This document shows, in pieces, positions 31,643 through 40,635 of a stretch of 44,261 bases of DNA. The DNA lies in assembly GCA_028718805.1 (NCBI GenBank), contig JAQUKY010000011.1:1-44261 (forward strand), given 5' to 3'. The notes beneath the pieces are model-generated. The model saw only the letters and a program-made list of their open reading frames with translations, searched no databases and was not told the DNA's origin. Made by a program: the position numbers and the translations under genes. Position 1 is the stretch's first letter. Each line of letters opens with the position of its first letter. The stretch comes from Candidatus Nanoarchaeia archaeon. GTDB taxonomy: Archaea > Nanobdellota > Nanobdellia > Pacearchaeales > GW2011-AR1.

Positions 31643-32950
31643 ATGTTTAAGAAAAAATTTACAATTTGCTATTTGGCTGTAGTTTGTTCAATGTTATTAA
31701 TTGGCTGTGCAAAAGGTAGTGAAGAAGTTGCTGAGGTTAATGATTGTAACAGCCTTGTTCCAAGATTTAATAGAGACAAGAACAATTTGGAGGGGGATTT
31801 TGTAATGGTGATGATTGGCAGACAAGATGTGGAGAAAGTCAAAAGAGTTTACATGCTCATAGATGAAAAGCCTTATGAGGATGACTTTGTTCTGCGTGTA
31901 GAATCATCTAGCCTTATCAAAATTATGAATACATATTTTTTTAAAAATGGCCCCCACAATATAAAAATCGAGAGCATGGGCTTTGATGATAAGGTTATTT
32001 GCTCTAGGGTATGCAGAGTTGCTTTTAACAATGAGGTAAGTGATGTGAATACAACTAAGAGATATAGATTAGATGGACCTTTTTATTTTTCTGCTTCTTT
32101 ACCATCGCCTTCTTCTACTTATACCTTAGAAGTCATGGACTTTAATGATACAATAGTTTATGCTAAAGATTTTAGTGGCAGTATAAAAGCTGTTATTCCT
32201 AGCGAGACTTTTAGAGACAAACATCAGATGTATGAGCTGAGGGTGAAGGATTCATCAGGAGATGTAAAATTCAAAAAGTTTATTGGCAGGGATACAGATG
32301 AAGAGATTATTGACTGCAATAGTATTGCTCCAAGATTTAATATAGACAAGAACAGCCTGAGCGGCGATACAAAGGTGAGCATTGGCCAGCAAGATTGGAA
32401 CAAGGTAGAAAAAGTTTGTATATTTGTGGATAACAAAAAGCTTGATGGATATAACTTTTACCTGTATACTGGACCAAATGTCCTCCCGACAACAATGGTA
32501 AGGACACAGTTTTTTAAAAATGGCCCCCACAATATAAAAATCGAGAGCATGGGCTTTGATGATAAGGTTATCTGTTCTCATGTATGTAAAGTCATCTTCA
32601 ACAATGAGATAAGCGACGTGAATATGACCAGATCGTATCGAATAGATAAGCCTTTTTATTTCTCTGCCTTATCTTCTTCACCTTCTGCAGAATATACTGT
32701 TGAAATAACAGATCTTGACAACAAAATAGTCTATTCTGGAAATTTCACCGGAGATATACAAGCTGTTGTTCCTGGCGATAAATTTGAGGATAGCTACAGC
32801 CAAGCTTATGATTTAATAGTAAAGGACTCATTAGGAAATATAAAATTTGAAAAGTCCTTAATTGGCATGGATTTTGATGATTTTGAAGAGGAAATTGAAG
32901 AACAGAAGAGCGAGCCTGAACCAAATGAAGTTAACATCAAGAAGCTGTGA
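31643..32950 (+). CDS. Lipoprotein with two tandem homologous domains, 435 aa
   Basis: Signal peptide with lipobox LIGCAK. Two units of about 190 residues follow, each starting DCNS(L/I)(V/A)PRFN-DKN, with TYFFKNGPHNIKIESMGFDD in unit 1 and TQFFKNGPHNIKIESMGFDD in unit 2, then F-NNE(V/I)SDVN and FYFSA. Within them 62 nt are identical (31937-31998 and 32510-32571). Acidic C-terminus. Probably beta-sandwich modules on a lipid anchor. SD AAGGAGAT. No family recognised. Confidence 0.7.
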   Translation: MFKKKFTICYLAVVCSMLLIGCAKGSEEVAEVNDCNSLVPRFNRDKNNLEGDFVMVMIGRQDVEKVKRVYMLIDEKPYEDDFVLRVESSSLIKIMNTYFFKNGPHNIKIESMGFDDKVICSRVCRVAFNNEVSDVNTTKRYRLDGPFYFSASLPSPSSTYTLEVMDFNDTIVYAKDFSGSIKAVIPSETFRDKHQMYELRVKDSSGDVKFKKFIGRDTDEEIIDCNSIAPRFNIDKNSLSGDTKVSIGQQDWNKVEKVCIFVDNKKLDGYNFYLYTGPNVLPTTMVRTQFFKNGPHNIKIESMGFDDKVICSHVCKVIFNNEISDVNMTRSYRIDKPFYFSALSSSPSAEYTVEITDLDNKIVYSGNFTGDIQAVVPGDKFEDSYSQAYDLIVKDSLGNIKFEKSLIGMDFDDFEEEIEEQKSEPEPNEVNIKKL

Positions 32951-32960
32951 AAAGAAGTAG

Positions 32961-33098
32961 GAGGTTGCTTGCAGAACCCACAAATTTTAACTGTGCAGGT
33001 TTACTCTTTTATTAATTGATTTTAGTTTGGTTGTTTCTATGTATATTCAGCATTAAAAGTTGGATTATTTAGGAGCAGCCAGACTTTTTTTTGCAACC
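32961..33098 (+). other. Gene-free stretch with weak long-range pairing
   Basis: In the 343-nt gap 32951-33293 I see a GGAGG, GGTTGC (32963-32968) able to pair with GCAACC (33093-33098), and a T8 run. No gene. Confidence 0.2.
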
Positions 33099-33293
33099 AT
33101 ATTATTTTGTATATTGTTCCTTTTTTTACAATTATATCTCTGAAGCGGAGTAAGAGGTTTTAAAAAATAAAAAAACATAAATGTGAAATTCATTAGCTAT
33201 TGCTTTGAAAGGGGGTTGTATAGAAAAGTTAATAACAATTTTGGGGTTTTTGGATTACTAACAATTATTATGAAGTACTGGAGAGGTTTACTT

Positions 33294-34091
33294 ATGAAAC
33301 GAAAAAGTGTTACAATTTGTTTGATAGTGGGGGCAATGATTCTCTTTGTGGGCCCTGGATATTCAAAGAATCTGAAAGAGCCAGAGGATTATAAATTTAT
33401 GAAAACTCCTCTTGTTATCAAAGAGGCTGTATTTAGTTTTACTGATTCAAATTTTGCTGAGATTAGGTCGTGGGTCTCAAAAAATGTTAAGGTTGAAGGA
33501 CGACGCTATAAAACACCAGTTGACAGCAATGAATCAGTTAAGGATGTTAATATGCCCGTGGACAAGCCATATTTTGCTCCGCAGCATATGGAAAGGGAAG
33601 ATTTGGGCATCCAAGGGTCTAAATATTCTTACGAACTGACTGTCTGTCTTCCTGAAGACTGCAACCTTCCTGAATTTATAGAGAAGATTATTGACGAAAT
33701 TTCTGGGAAGGTTACAGCAGATGATTTGAGCAATGGCAAAAGCATCTTTGATTTGTTTGAATGGCTGCCGAGAGATACATTTTTTCTGGAAACAATAAAC
33801 ATTCAGACGGGGGACGTTGGAGACAGACGGCCTATAGATATTCTCTTAAAAGAGATTTCTGAAGACAGAAGAAAATTTATCTTAAGAACAGAATACTTTC
33901 AACCAACACCAAATCCCATTTTTGCCGGCAGATTCAATGGGTGGTTGAAGTGTTTCGTGCCTGCTGACTGGCCGGATGAATTTTCAGAGCTTAGGGTCAA
34001 AAGTTCTTTGTTTGAACTACCTAACAAGTTCAATAGAACAATAAAAGAGAAATTGAAACTTTTAGTAGATGTGGAAAGGGGGACAAAATGA
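33294..34091 (+). CDS. Secreted protein of unknown family, 265 aa
   Basis: ATG at 33294 after TGGAGAGG gives a signal peptide, MKRKSVTICLIVGAMILFVG. The mature part is mixed alpha/beta with no domain I know. Its end overlaps the next gene by four bases (ATGA), so the two are translated together. Confidence 0.6.
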   Translation: MKRKSVTICLIVGAMILFVGPGYSKNLKEPEDYKFMKTPLVIKEAVFSFTDSNFAEIRSWVSKNVKVEGRRYKTPVDSNESVKDVNMPVDKPYFAPQHMEREDLGIQGSKYSYELTVCLPEDCNLPEFIEKIIDEISGKVTADDLSNGKSIFDLFEWLPRDTFFLETINIQTGDVGDRRPIDILLKEISEDRRKFILRTEYFQPTPNPIFAGRFNGWLKCFVPADWPDEFSELRVKSSLFELPNKFNRTIKEKLKLLVDVERGTK

Positions 34092-36880
34092 ACTCCACGA
34101 AAATTATTGTGATATTTTTTGCAGCTTTTCTGTTGTTTGAATTAGTGGGTTGTGATTCAGGATCACCTTCAGCCAGGCTTGTTACTGAAACCTCAATAGA
34201 ACTTTACAAAGCAAGTGGGGAGGATATTGAGGAGTTACCTGATTTCTGGATTACTGATAACACGCAAAGAGGATGTATAATTACAGAGATTGGTTCTGCT
34301 TTTAAGTTTTTGTTGGGGAGCGATATGGATGCAAGTGATTTGAGGGGTATAAAAGTTAAATGTGAGGTTACTGGGCATGGAGGATTCGAGGAAAAAAGGG
34401 ATATAAGTGATGAGTTGTCTGTAAGCGGTGAAAAGTTTTTGAATCATGTTGCCTATCCTGGTCCGGGCTGGAAAACTGCTGACCATGATAAACCAGTATC
34501 AGCAAGAACAACTGACGGCGGGAAAGCTCTGTATGTAATAAATCTTGGCGATCCTTCGGGATTTGGAAAAGGGGATCCACCACCTTTTAATCTTGGCTGG
34601 AAACTTCCTGGGCCTGGTGGCAGTTACAATGATACCTTTGGTTTCTGGGTAGAGAGTAAAATAACTGTTCCAAGAACTGGTGAGCAATTGGATCCTGTTT
34701 ACTGTTGGGCATTTTTTTCCAGAGGAATAGACCAGTGTTTTTGGTTCCCTGAAGGATATGGTGTTTATTCTTCATGCATCTCTGGTATTGGTCATTGGCC
34801 AGGATCTTTGGGTGGGACGGCAATGGGAGATAAATCTGCAGAAAGTCTGACAAGTGAACCAGGGCCGTTAAAGTTGGTGTCTAACACATTAGAAGAAGCC
34901 GAGACTGAGTTTAACGAGCTGGCTAGAGGGATTCCAGTTGAATCTCTTCCTGTATTAGAAGAGACACCAGAAACATCCAAGACATCAATTCTCGCATCTA
35001 TGTTTGCGCAGAACATAGGAAAACAAGCATCGCAGCTTTTTATGGCAGATAGCCAAGTACAAGATGGATTCTATTGCGAGTATATTGGCGGTGCATGGTT
35101 TAGGTATGTCTTTGCTCCTGATATTGGTCGCTGGGTTTGGGAATATGCACCAGAACATACCCCATTACTTTGGTTGTCTGGAGATTCAAATGATCCGAAT
35201 GATGGGATGGATTTGGTTTCAATGGCAGAGCCGTATATGTTTTACTGCAGAGTGTGCGTTCATATGCCTGATATAGAACAGAGATTGAATTCCTTTAATT
35301 CATTCTCAAGCACAGTCTTACTAGCTTCCAAAGATGATGCTTTAACAGTTTTTGTGATGCCAGTGAAAATGTATGTTCATCAGGTTAATATTTTAGATGT
35401 CAACACAGCAGACATTTTTATTGGAACAAATTTAATAATTCCAATGATGTATCTTAATGAAAGTGGAGTGTACATCGATTGGTGGGGTTATCCCAACATT
35501 GGTATATACATACCAAATGGCGGTTATTTGGAAATAAGACCTGTTAATGAGCTTTTTGGTGATTTTAATTTAGACGGCGAAATCAATCTTAAGGACTTGG
35601 CTTTGCTGTCTTCCCAGTGGTGCAGGAGCCTTGAAGAACCTAACTATGATCTGTGGTATGATTATGACCATGATGGTGGGACAGGCAGTGAAGATTTGGC
35701 AGCATTTGCAGAGAATTGGCTGTGTTCAATAAACCTCATCGATATTGGCAGTGATTTCAATAGTATGGAGAATTTTAATTCATACATAGACAATTCTGCT
35801 TTAAGGCTTATATGGGATTCTTACGAGGATAATGGTACGAAGATGAGCATTAACGTTGAAACCGACAGTTCTTATGTTCGCGAGGGCAACTCGATGAGAT
35901 GCAGTTTTGACAATACTTATTTCCCGTATTACGCTGAAACCTCTGCATATATAAATGATTTTCCAAGCCAAATTGGAAGCAACTGGGAGGATTATGATAT
36001 CTTGACTCTTTACTTTTTTGGCAGAACATTTAATGATGCCAATCAAATCCCATATGTTAAAATTATTGATGGTGATGAATTTGGTGACTTCATTACTATT
36101 GAAGATTTTAACAGATACACTAGCACTTCATCAATGAAGAATGTGTGGAAGGACAGGACTACCAACGGAACCAGAGCGAATATATATTTGTACTCTGGTC
36201 AAATTGGTGATTATCCTGAATTTGTTCGCAGTGGCAACTCGTTGCAATATAGATATACTAATGGCACTCCGCCATATTTTGCAGAGGCAGAAGCCACTAC
36301 TTCTTGTTTAGGAATTAGTCCGGACTGGCTTGTAAATGGAGCCAAAACTTTCACTCTTTACTTTTACGGCCAGCCTGCAAATGATACCAATGAGACAATG
36401 TATGTCAAGTTGACTGACAGTGCCACTCCTGAGCATACATCGAGAGTATTATACAATGGAGATACAGGAAAGTTAAAAGAAAAAGATTGGTATGCTTGGG
36501 ACGTAAATATTTCGCAATTCACTGAAGATAATCCAAATTTTGATTTGAGCAAAGTTGCGAAAGTAACAATTGGTTTTGGAGACCCGTGCAATCCATCACC
36601 TGGAGGTTCGGGCATAGTCTATTTTGACGATATAAGGCTGTACCTGCAGGAGCCCCCTCATCATCAACACATTGCACAGGTAATGTATGACGGAGATCCT
36701 AACAACCTCAGGGCTGAAGAGTGGAAACAGTGGAATATCGCATTGTCAGCGTTACAATGTTTAGATGTTAACACGTCAAATATAGAGAGGATCGCCATAG
36801 GTTTTGGAAAAAAAGATCCAGTTGACAGCAGTTATTGTTACGTCTACATTGATGATATTAGGCTTAGACATTTGGATTAA
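34088..36880 (+). CDS. Large lipoprotein with dockerin-like pair and beta-sandwich domains, 930 aa
   Basis: Signal peptide with lipobox FELVGCDS. A long N-terminal region (30-480) of unknown fold. Residues about 492-550 hold two dockerin-like units (GDFNLDGEINLKDLALLSSQW; YDYDHDGGTGSEDLAAFAENW). Then two carbohydrate-binding-type beta-sandwich copies, arranged as first half 1 (FNSYIDNSALRLIW, YVKIIDGD), a full copy 2 (FNRYTSTSSMKNVW ... IVYFDDIRLY) and second half 1 (HIAQVMYDGDPNNL ... VYIDDIRL). This domain resembles one common in Sedimentisphaerales-type Planctomycetota. Likely an outer-surface polysaccharide-binding protein. Confidence 0.75.
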   Translation: MNSTKIIVIFFAAFLLFELVGCDSGSPSARLVTETSIELYKASGEDIEELPDFWITDNTQRGCIITEIGSAFKFLLGSDMDASDLRGIKVKCEVTGHGGFEEKRDISDELSVSGEKFLNHVAYPGPGWKTADHDKPVSARTTDGGKALYVINLGDPSGFGKGDPPPFNLGWKLPGPGGSYNDTFGFWVESKITVPRTGEQLDPVYCWAFFSRGIDQCFWFPEGYGVYSSCISGIGHWPGSLGGTAMGDKSAESLTSEPGPLKLVSNTLEEAETEFNELARGIPVESLPVLEETPETSKTSILASMFAQNIGKQASQLFMADSQVQDGFYCEYIGGAWFRYVFAPDIGRWVWEYAPEHTPLLWLSGDSNDPNDGMDLVSMAEPYMFYCRVCVHMPDIEQRLNSFNSFSSTVLLASKDDALTVFVMPVKMYVHQVNILDVNTADIFIGTNLIIPMMYLNESGVYIDWWGYPNIGIYIPNGGYLEIRPVNELFGDFNLDGEINLKDLALLSSQWCRSLEEPNYDLWYDYDHDGGTGSEDLAAFAENWLCSINLIDIGSDFNSMENFNSYIDNSALRLIWDSYEDNGTKMSINVETDSSYVREGNSMRCSFDNTYFPYYAETSAYINDFPSQIGSNWEDYDILTLYFFGRTFNDANQIPYVKIIDGDEFGDFITIEDFNRYTSTSSMKNVWKDRTTNGTRANIYLYSGQIGDYPEFVRSGNSLQYRYTNGTPPYFAEAEATTSCLGISPDWLVNGAKTFTLYFYGQPANDTNETMYVKLTDSATPEHTSRVLYNGDTGKLKEKDWYAWDVNISQFTEDNPNFDLSKVAKVTIGFGDPCNPSPGGSGIVYFDDIRLYLQEPPHHQHIAQVMYDGDPNNLRAEEWKQWNIALSALQCLDVNTSNIERIAIGFGKKDPVDSSYCYVYIDDIRLRHLD

Positions 36881-36945
36881 TGTCTGTTTGAAAACTTGAC
36901 TTGGCAGGCCCCGTTGGGTCTACTGAAGATCATCACCCTCCTCCG

Positions 36946-36985
36946 AAGGCAGATTCTGTCGTACAGGGATCTGCCTTTTTCTTTT
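36946..36985 (+). terminator. Strong terminator
   Basis: AAGGCAGAT (36946-36954) pairs with ATCTGCCTT (36969-36977), 14-nt loop, then TTTCTTTTTTT. Ends the gene pair 33294-36880. Confidence 0.75.
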
Positions 36986-37102
36986 TTTGTCATTTTAATA
37001 TTTTTTTTGCAAAATTTCTAATGATTTAAGAGGTATTTTTTCTATGAGAAGTAAAAATTATTAACAATTACAATTTTTCAAATTTCTAAAAGGAGAATAA
37101 TT

Positions 37103-39103
37103 ATGAAAAAGCTTGTGATGACAATTTGTTTGATAGTTGCTGTTTCTGCATTAAACTGTTTAGGTGAAGATGTAAATACAGGTATGCATATTGAGGTTTT
37201 CAATTTGCAGATATCAGAGCCTAAAGATTTTAACAGAATTTCTGGTGATGTTGGAGTTGTTATTAAGAATATTCCCACAGATGTTGATAAAGTCTTTGTA
37301 TACCTTGATGAAATGCAAATTGGCAACTGGATAAATGGCGGTGATTTTTCGCACGAATGGTTTGGTTTTGAGAGCAATATATTCCCAAATGGCGGGCACA
37401 GAATGAAATTAGCCAGTATAAACTCTGAGGGTGAGGTAATAAACTATCCGCCAATAGATTCTTACTTCAAAAACTTGATTTATAGGATTACTTGCGATGA
37501 TTCTTTTGATCCCCCTAAGGATTATCATTATAGTGGCTTTTATGATGGGGGTAAGTGCTTAAAGGTAAAAATTACTGACCTGTGGGATGAAGTGACTTGG
37601 TCCGAAATATACAGAGGAAATTATATTGATGTCAATATACCCAGCTCAGCTTTTGGAAAGGAACAGTTATGCACTATCAGTGTAAACGAGGTAAACTGTG
37701 TAAATGAAGCGAATTCGCTTATTGCTGATGGTAATGAAACAATCAAAAAACCAGTGGATTTGCCCCGAGATGAGCGAGTTTCAAAAAACAAATTAGCTGG
37801 GACAGGGATTGAATTTTTTCATGCAGATAAATATTTTGTTCCGCCAACTGATGAAACCGTGGCAATTCTGTTGCGTCAACCGTTTAGGCATGATAAAAAC
37901 TATCAACCCTCTGCATTATTCGGCGACAAAAAACTAGCAGAAAAAATTATGGGGAAATCACTTAAGCCAGAGAAGGTTTTTGAAGGTCGCAAGTGGCTGG
38001 TGAAAATAATGAAAGAGTATGGGAATGCGCTTAAAGAAGCAGAGGAAAAGAAGGTTTATCGCGATAGCCATGACAGAATGGGGCAAATCGTTTTTGTAAC
38101 CAAGAAGAAAGGTTATATAAGAGAAATTGATGTTGACGCTTATAATGTGTATGATGAATATATGGAGTCAAGCAGGCTCAAATCGTACTTTTACGAACTC
38201 GGACTGACAGAAAAGCCTCTACTAGGAAAAAAGCCAAAAGAGTTTGAGTTTATTCCTGCAGATGATTACTTTGTTCCATCTGCAGATGAGACGGCGGCTA
38301 TCTTGCTGTATTTGGGTGGTGGTCCTGCGGTGCTAATCGGCGACAAAGAGCAGGCAGAACAAGTTATGGGAGAGTATCTTAAGCCGAGAAAGATATTTGA
38401 AGACCAAGACATGCTTAGGGAAATAATGGATGCATACAGGGATGCACTTAGGGAAGCTGAAGATGGATGTTTAGAGAGCGGCGGTGGTGACAATGTTTTT
38501 TGTAGAGTGCTCTTTGTAACACCGGCTGGAGGTTATACAAAGATAATCGGCATGGACGAGGAAGCCATATATGATAAATATATGGAATCAGGCACGCTTA
38601 AAACATTGTTTGATGATAGTGGTTTGACAGATGAGCTGTTGGCAGACTCGCTAGGATTTAGGCTTACCTCAGCGCGCAAATACCATATTCCTCCGACAGA
38701 CAAGACAGTGGCAATTCTGTTGTATAGTGATAATGACCGCAACAAGCAACCCATAGCGTTATTCGGCGACAAAGAGCAGACAGAACAACTTATAGCAAGA
38801 GAACTTGGCGATAAGCCGTTTGAGCCCAAAAAAGTATTTGAGGGGCGCGAGTGGTTAGAAAAAATAATGGATGCATATGGGGCTGCGCTGAAAGAGGCCG
38901 AAAAAACAAAGTTTAATCACGCAGGAAAAACAAATGGGCGAATCGACTTTATAACTGCAAAGAATGGTTACATGAAACGAATCGGAGTTGATGCGTATAC
39001 TGCATACAGCCCTGATATGAAGTCAGAATTGCTCAAAAAATACTTCGATGAACTTGGCTTGACAGATGATTTATTAATTGAAGAACCAAGCAAGGCGCCT
39101 TAG
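37103..39103 (+). CDS. Secreted protein with three tandem 140-150 residue repeats, 666 aa
   Basis: Signal peptide (MKKLVMTICLIVAVSALNCLG). The N-terminal domain (30-215) resembles the domain of the protein at 31643 (IFPNGGHRMKLASINSEGEVI against FFKNGPHNIKIESMGFDDKVI). Then three repeats at about 229-378, 379-515, 516-666, each with a (F/Y)-(F/H)-(V/I)-P-(P/S)-(T/A)-D-(E/K)-T-(V/A)-A-I-L-L start, an IxGDK or FGDK segment, F-E-x-x-x-(W/M)-L, a helical M(D/K)-(A/E)-Y-x-x-A-L-(K/R)-E-A-E and LTDxLL end. SD AAAAGGAG. Confidence 0.75.
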   Translation: MKKLVMTICLIVAVSALNCLGEDVNTGMHIEVFNLQISEPKDFNRISGDVGVVIKNIPTDVDKVFVYLDEMQIGNWINGGDFSHEWFGFESNIFPNGGHRMKLASINSEGEVINYPPIDSYFKNLIYRITCDDSFDPPKDYHYSGFYDGGKCLKVKITDLWDEVTWSEIYRGNYIDVNIPSSAFGKEQLCTISVNEVNCVNEANSLIADGNETIKKPVDLPRDERVSKNKLAGTGIEFFHADKYFVPPTDETVAILLRQPFRHDKNYQPSALFGDKKLAEKIMGKSLKPEKVFEGRKWLVKIMKEYGNALKEAEEKKVYRDSHDRMGQIVFVTKKKGYIREIDVDAYNVYDEYMESSRLKSYFYELGLTEKPLLGKKPKEFEFIPADDYFVPSADETAAILLYLGGGPAVLIGDKEQAEQVMGEYLKPRKIFEDQDMLREIMDAYRDALREAEDGCLESGGGDNVFCRVLFVTPAGGYTKIIGMDEEAIYDKYMESGTLKTLFDDSGLTDELLADSLGFRLTSARKYHIPPTDKTVAILLYSDNDRNKQPIALFGDKEQTEQLIARELGDKPFEPKKVFEGREWLEKIMDAYGAALKEAEKTKFNHAGKTNGRIDFITAKNGYMKRIGVDAYTAYSPDMKSELLKKYFDELGLTDDLLIEEPSKAP

Positions 39104-39142
39104 GATTCCAATAATTTTTTAAGTTTTTGAAAGGAGAGACTT

Positions 39143-40303
39143 ATGAAAAATAAATTTGTTCTGACTATATTCACTATGCTGGTCTTAATTGTAGGATGCA
39201 GTTTTGATGCATTTGGTTCTTCTTCTGACGAATGTATAAACTGCCAGAGATTAAAAGACGTATTAAATTATTTTGAAGAAAATGAGCATGCCGAGAAAGT
39301 TGTTCTTGCTGAGTTCAGGACTGAATACAGTTATGAGCCCGGAGGTGAGATTCCTTGGAAAGATTTTGAGAAGATAGTAATCCAGTCAGCGGGCTGTTGT
39401 GCAAATTCGCCTCATCCTTTATCAAAAGAATGGGAGGAATACAACAGATTGGACTGTATCCGGGAATATCTCGAAAAAGAAAACATTCAGAGAATAGCTT
39501 TTTATGAAAATAATGCTGATGACACAGAAAAACCAGAAGATTGGAAAGGTTCGTGGGCTGAAATTACTGATCCTCAAAAAGTCAAAGAAGTATTAAAACT
39601 GCTTCGCGAAGCAATGGAAAAAGAACAAAACAGATTTGCCAATGAAGGGATTGTTTTAGGTCACGATAACTGGATGCAAATAGTGACAGACAAGCACAAG
39701 TTTATTATACCCATCAGTTGCAGTAGTCGTGAGGACAGTGTAATCCGCGGCCTAGGCTGGACATCTTATGAGCTAAGAAAAAAAATGGCAGGGTGGGGCT
39801 TCGGTAAGGGTCAAGTGTATAAATATATCATTCCACCTAAAGAGCAAACCGCAGCTATTCTCCTGTATCCGAGAAACTGCCCATTCAACCGTCCGGTAGC
39901 AATCTTCGGAGATAAAAAACTGGCGAAAGAGCTTTTGTTCGGGACTATGGGTAAAGATGGAGAAATTAGATTCAATGAATACACCAAAGAGTTTGAGTCA
40001 AAGAATGTATTTGAAGACCGCAAGTGGCTAGAAAAGATAATGGATACGTATGAAACCGCGAAAAAGGAAGCTGAGAAAAGGGAAAAGGAAACAAAAGAAC
40101 CTTATTCACCAGGTGATATGCACGATCTTGACGCCAGGATTGTGTTTATGACCAAAGACAGGAAGCTTTATTGGAAGGGAATCAGCATTAGAGATGGCGA
40201 AGCTTATGATTATTACATAAAGTCGAAGCAGCTTAAAGAATACTTCGATGAACTTGGCTTGACAGATGATTTATTTGTTAAAGATCCAAATAAAACTCCT
40301 TAG
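39143..40303 (+). CDS. Secreted or lipoprotein with one repeat of the 37103 type, 386 aa
   Basis: Signal with LIVGCSF lipobox. Residues 28-220 have Cys pairs (ECINCQRL) and an unassigned fold. The C-terminal 165 residues match the repeat of the upstream protein (YIIPPKEQTAAILLYP, VAIFGDKKLAKEL, VFEDRKWLEKIMDTYETA, YFDELGLTDDL). Identical 35-nt 3' ends sit 1200 nt apart (39041 and 40241). SD GAAAGGAGAG. Confidence 0.7.
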   Translation: MKNKFVLTIFTMLVLIVGCSFDAFGSSSDECINCQRLKDVLNYFEENEHAEKVVLAEFRTEYSYEPGGEIPWKDFEKIVIQSAGCCANSPHPLSKEWEEYNRLDCIREYLEKENIQRIAFYENNADDTEKPEDWKGSWAEITDPQKVKEVLKLLREAMEKEQNRFANEGIVLGHDNWMQIVTDKHKFIIPISCSSREDSVIRGLGWTSYELRKKMAGWGFGKGQVYKYIIPPKEQTAAILLYPRNCPFNRPVAIFGDKKLAKELLFGTMGKDGEIRFNEYTKEFESKNVFEDRKWLEKIMDTYETAKKEAEKREKETKEPYSPGDMHDLDARIVFMTKDRKLYWKGISIRDGEAYDYYIKSKQLKEYFDELGLTDDLFVKDPNKTP

Positions 40304-40334
40304 AATTTCACCAATTTTTTAAGTTTTTGAAAGG

Positions 40335-40350
40335 AAAAAGGAGAATAATT
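40335..40350 (+). promoter_or_regulatory. Orphan ribosome-binding site at the end of unit 2
   Basis: AAAAAGGAGAATAATT, which matches the RBS in front of 37103 (AAAAGGAGAATAATT then ATG), but has no start codon here. Suggests a lost downstream gene. Confidence 0.5.
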
Positions 40351-40354
40351 TTTT

Positions 40355-40389
40355 AAAAAAGCCCTGCGTACTCGGGCTTTTTTTTTGGC
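40355..40389 (+). terminator. Terminator closing unit 2
   Basis: AAAAAAGCCC (40355-40364) and GGGCTTTTTT (40374-40383), 9-nt loop, T-run. The gap 40304-40664 (361 nt) holds this, site S copy 2, repeat R copy 5 and the gatE promoter. Confidence 0.75.
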
Positions 40390-40396
40390 CTTCTAT

Positions 40397-40428
40397 TATA
40401 TACTGCAATATATACTTTTGAGTATATA
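40397..40428. repeat. Inverted-repeat site S, copy 2
   Basis: TATATACT, 16 nt, AGTATATA, the same layout as 31138-31169. Last bacterial-type feature before archaeal sequence. Confidence 0.6.
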
Positions 40429-40446
40429 GGTTATTTTACTTTATTT

Positions 40447-40485
40447 TTGGAAATGTTATAAACGATTTTAAGCTTTAAAGATGAG
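40447..40485 (+). repeat. Dispersed repeat R, copy 5
   Basis: TTTGGAAATGTTATAAACG then ATTTTAAGCTTTAAAGATGAGAAGCTT; AAGCTT copies can pair around a 10-nt loop. A weaker relative follows at 40540-40600. Confidence 0.5.
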
Positions 40486-40635
40486 AAGCTTTTGCATGTG
40501 TTATTTCGCCTTATTTTTGTTTTATTACTGGTTTTTCTTAGGTAATATATAAAACTAAGCTAAGTTTTGCAGATGAGAAGAGTAAGCTGAGATTGTATAA
40601 CTTATTCTTTTTATTTTTGGGGATATTAGTGAAAA

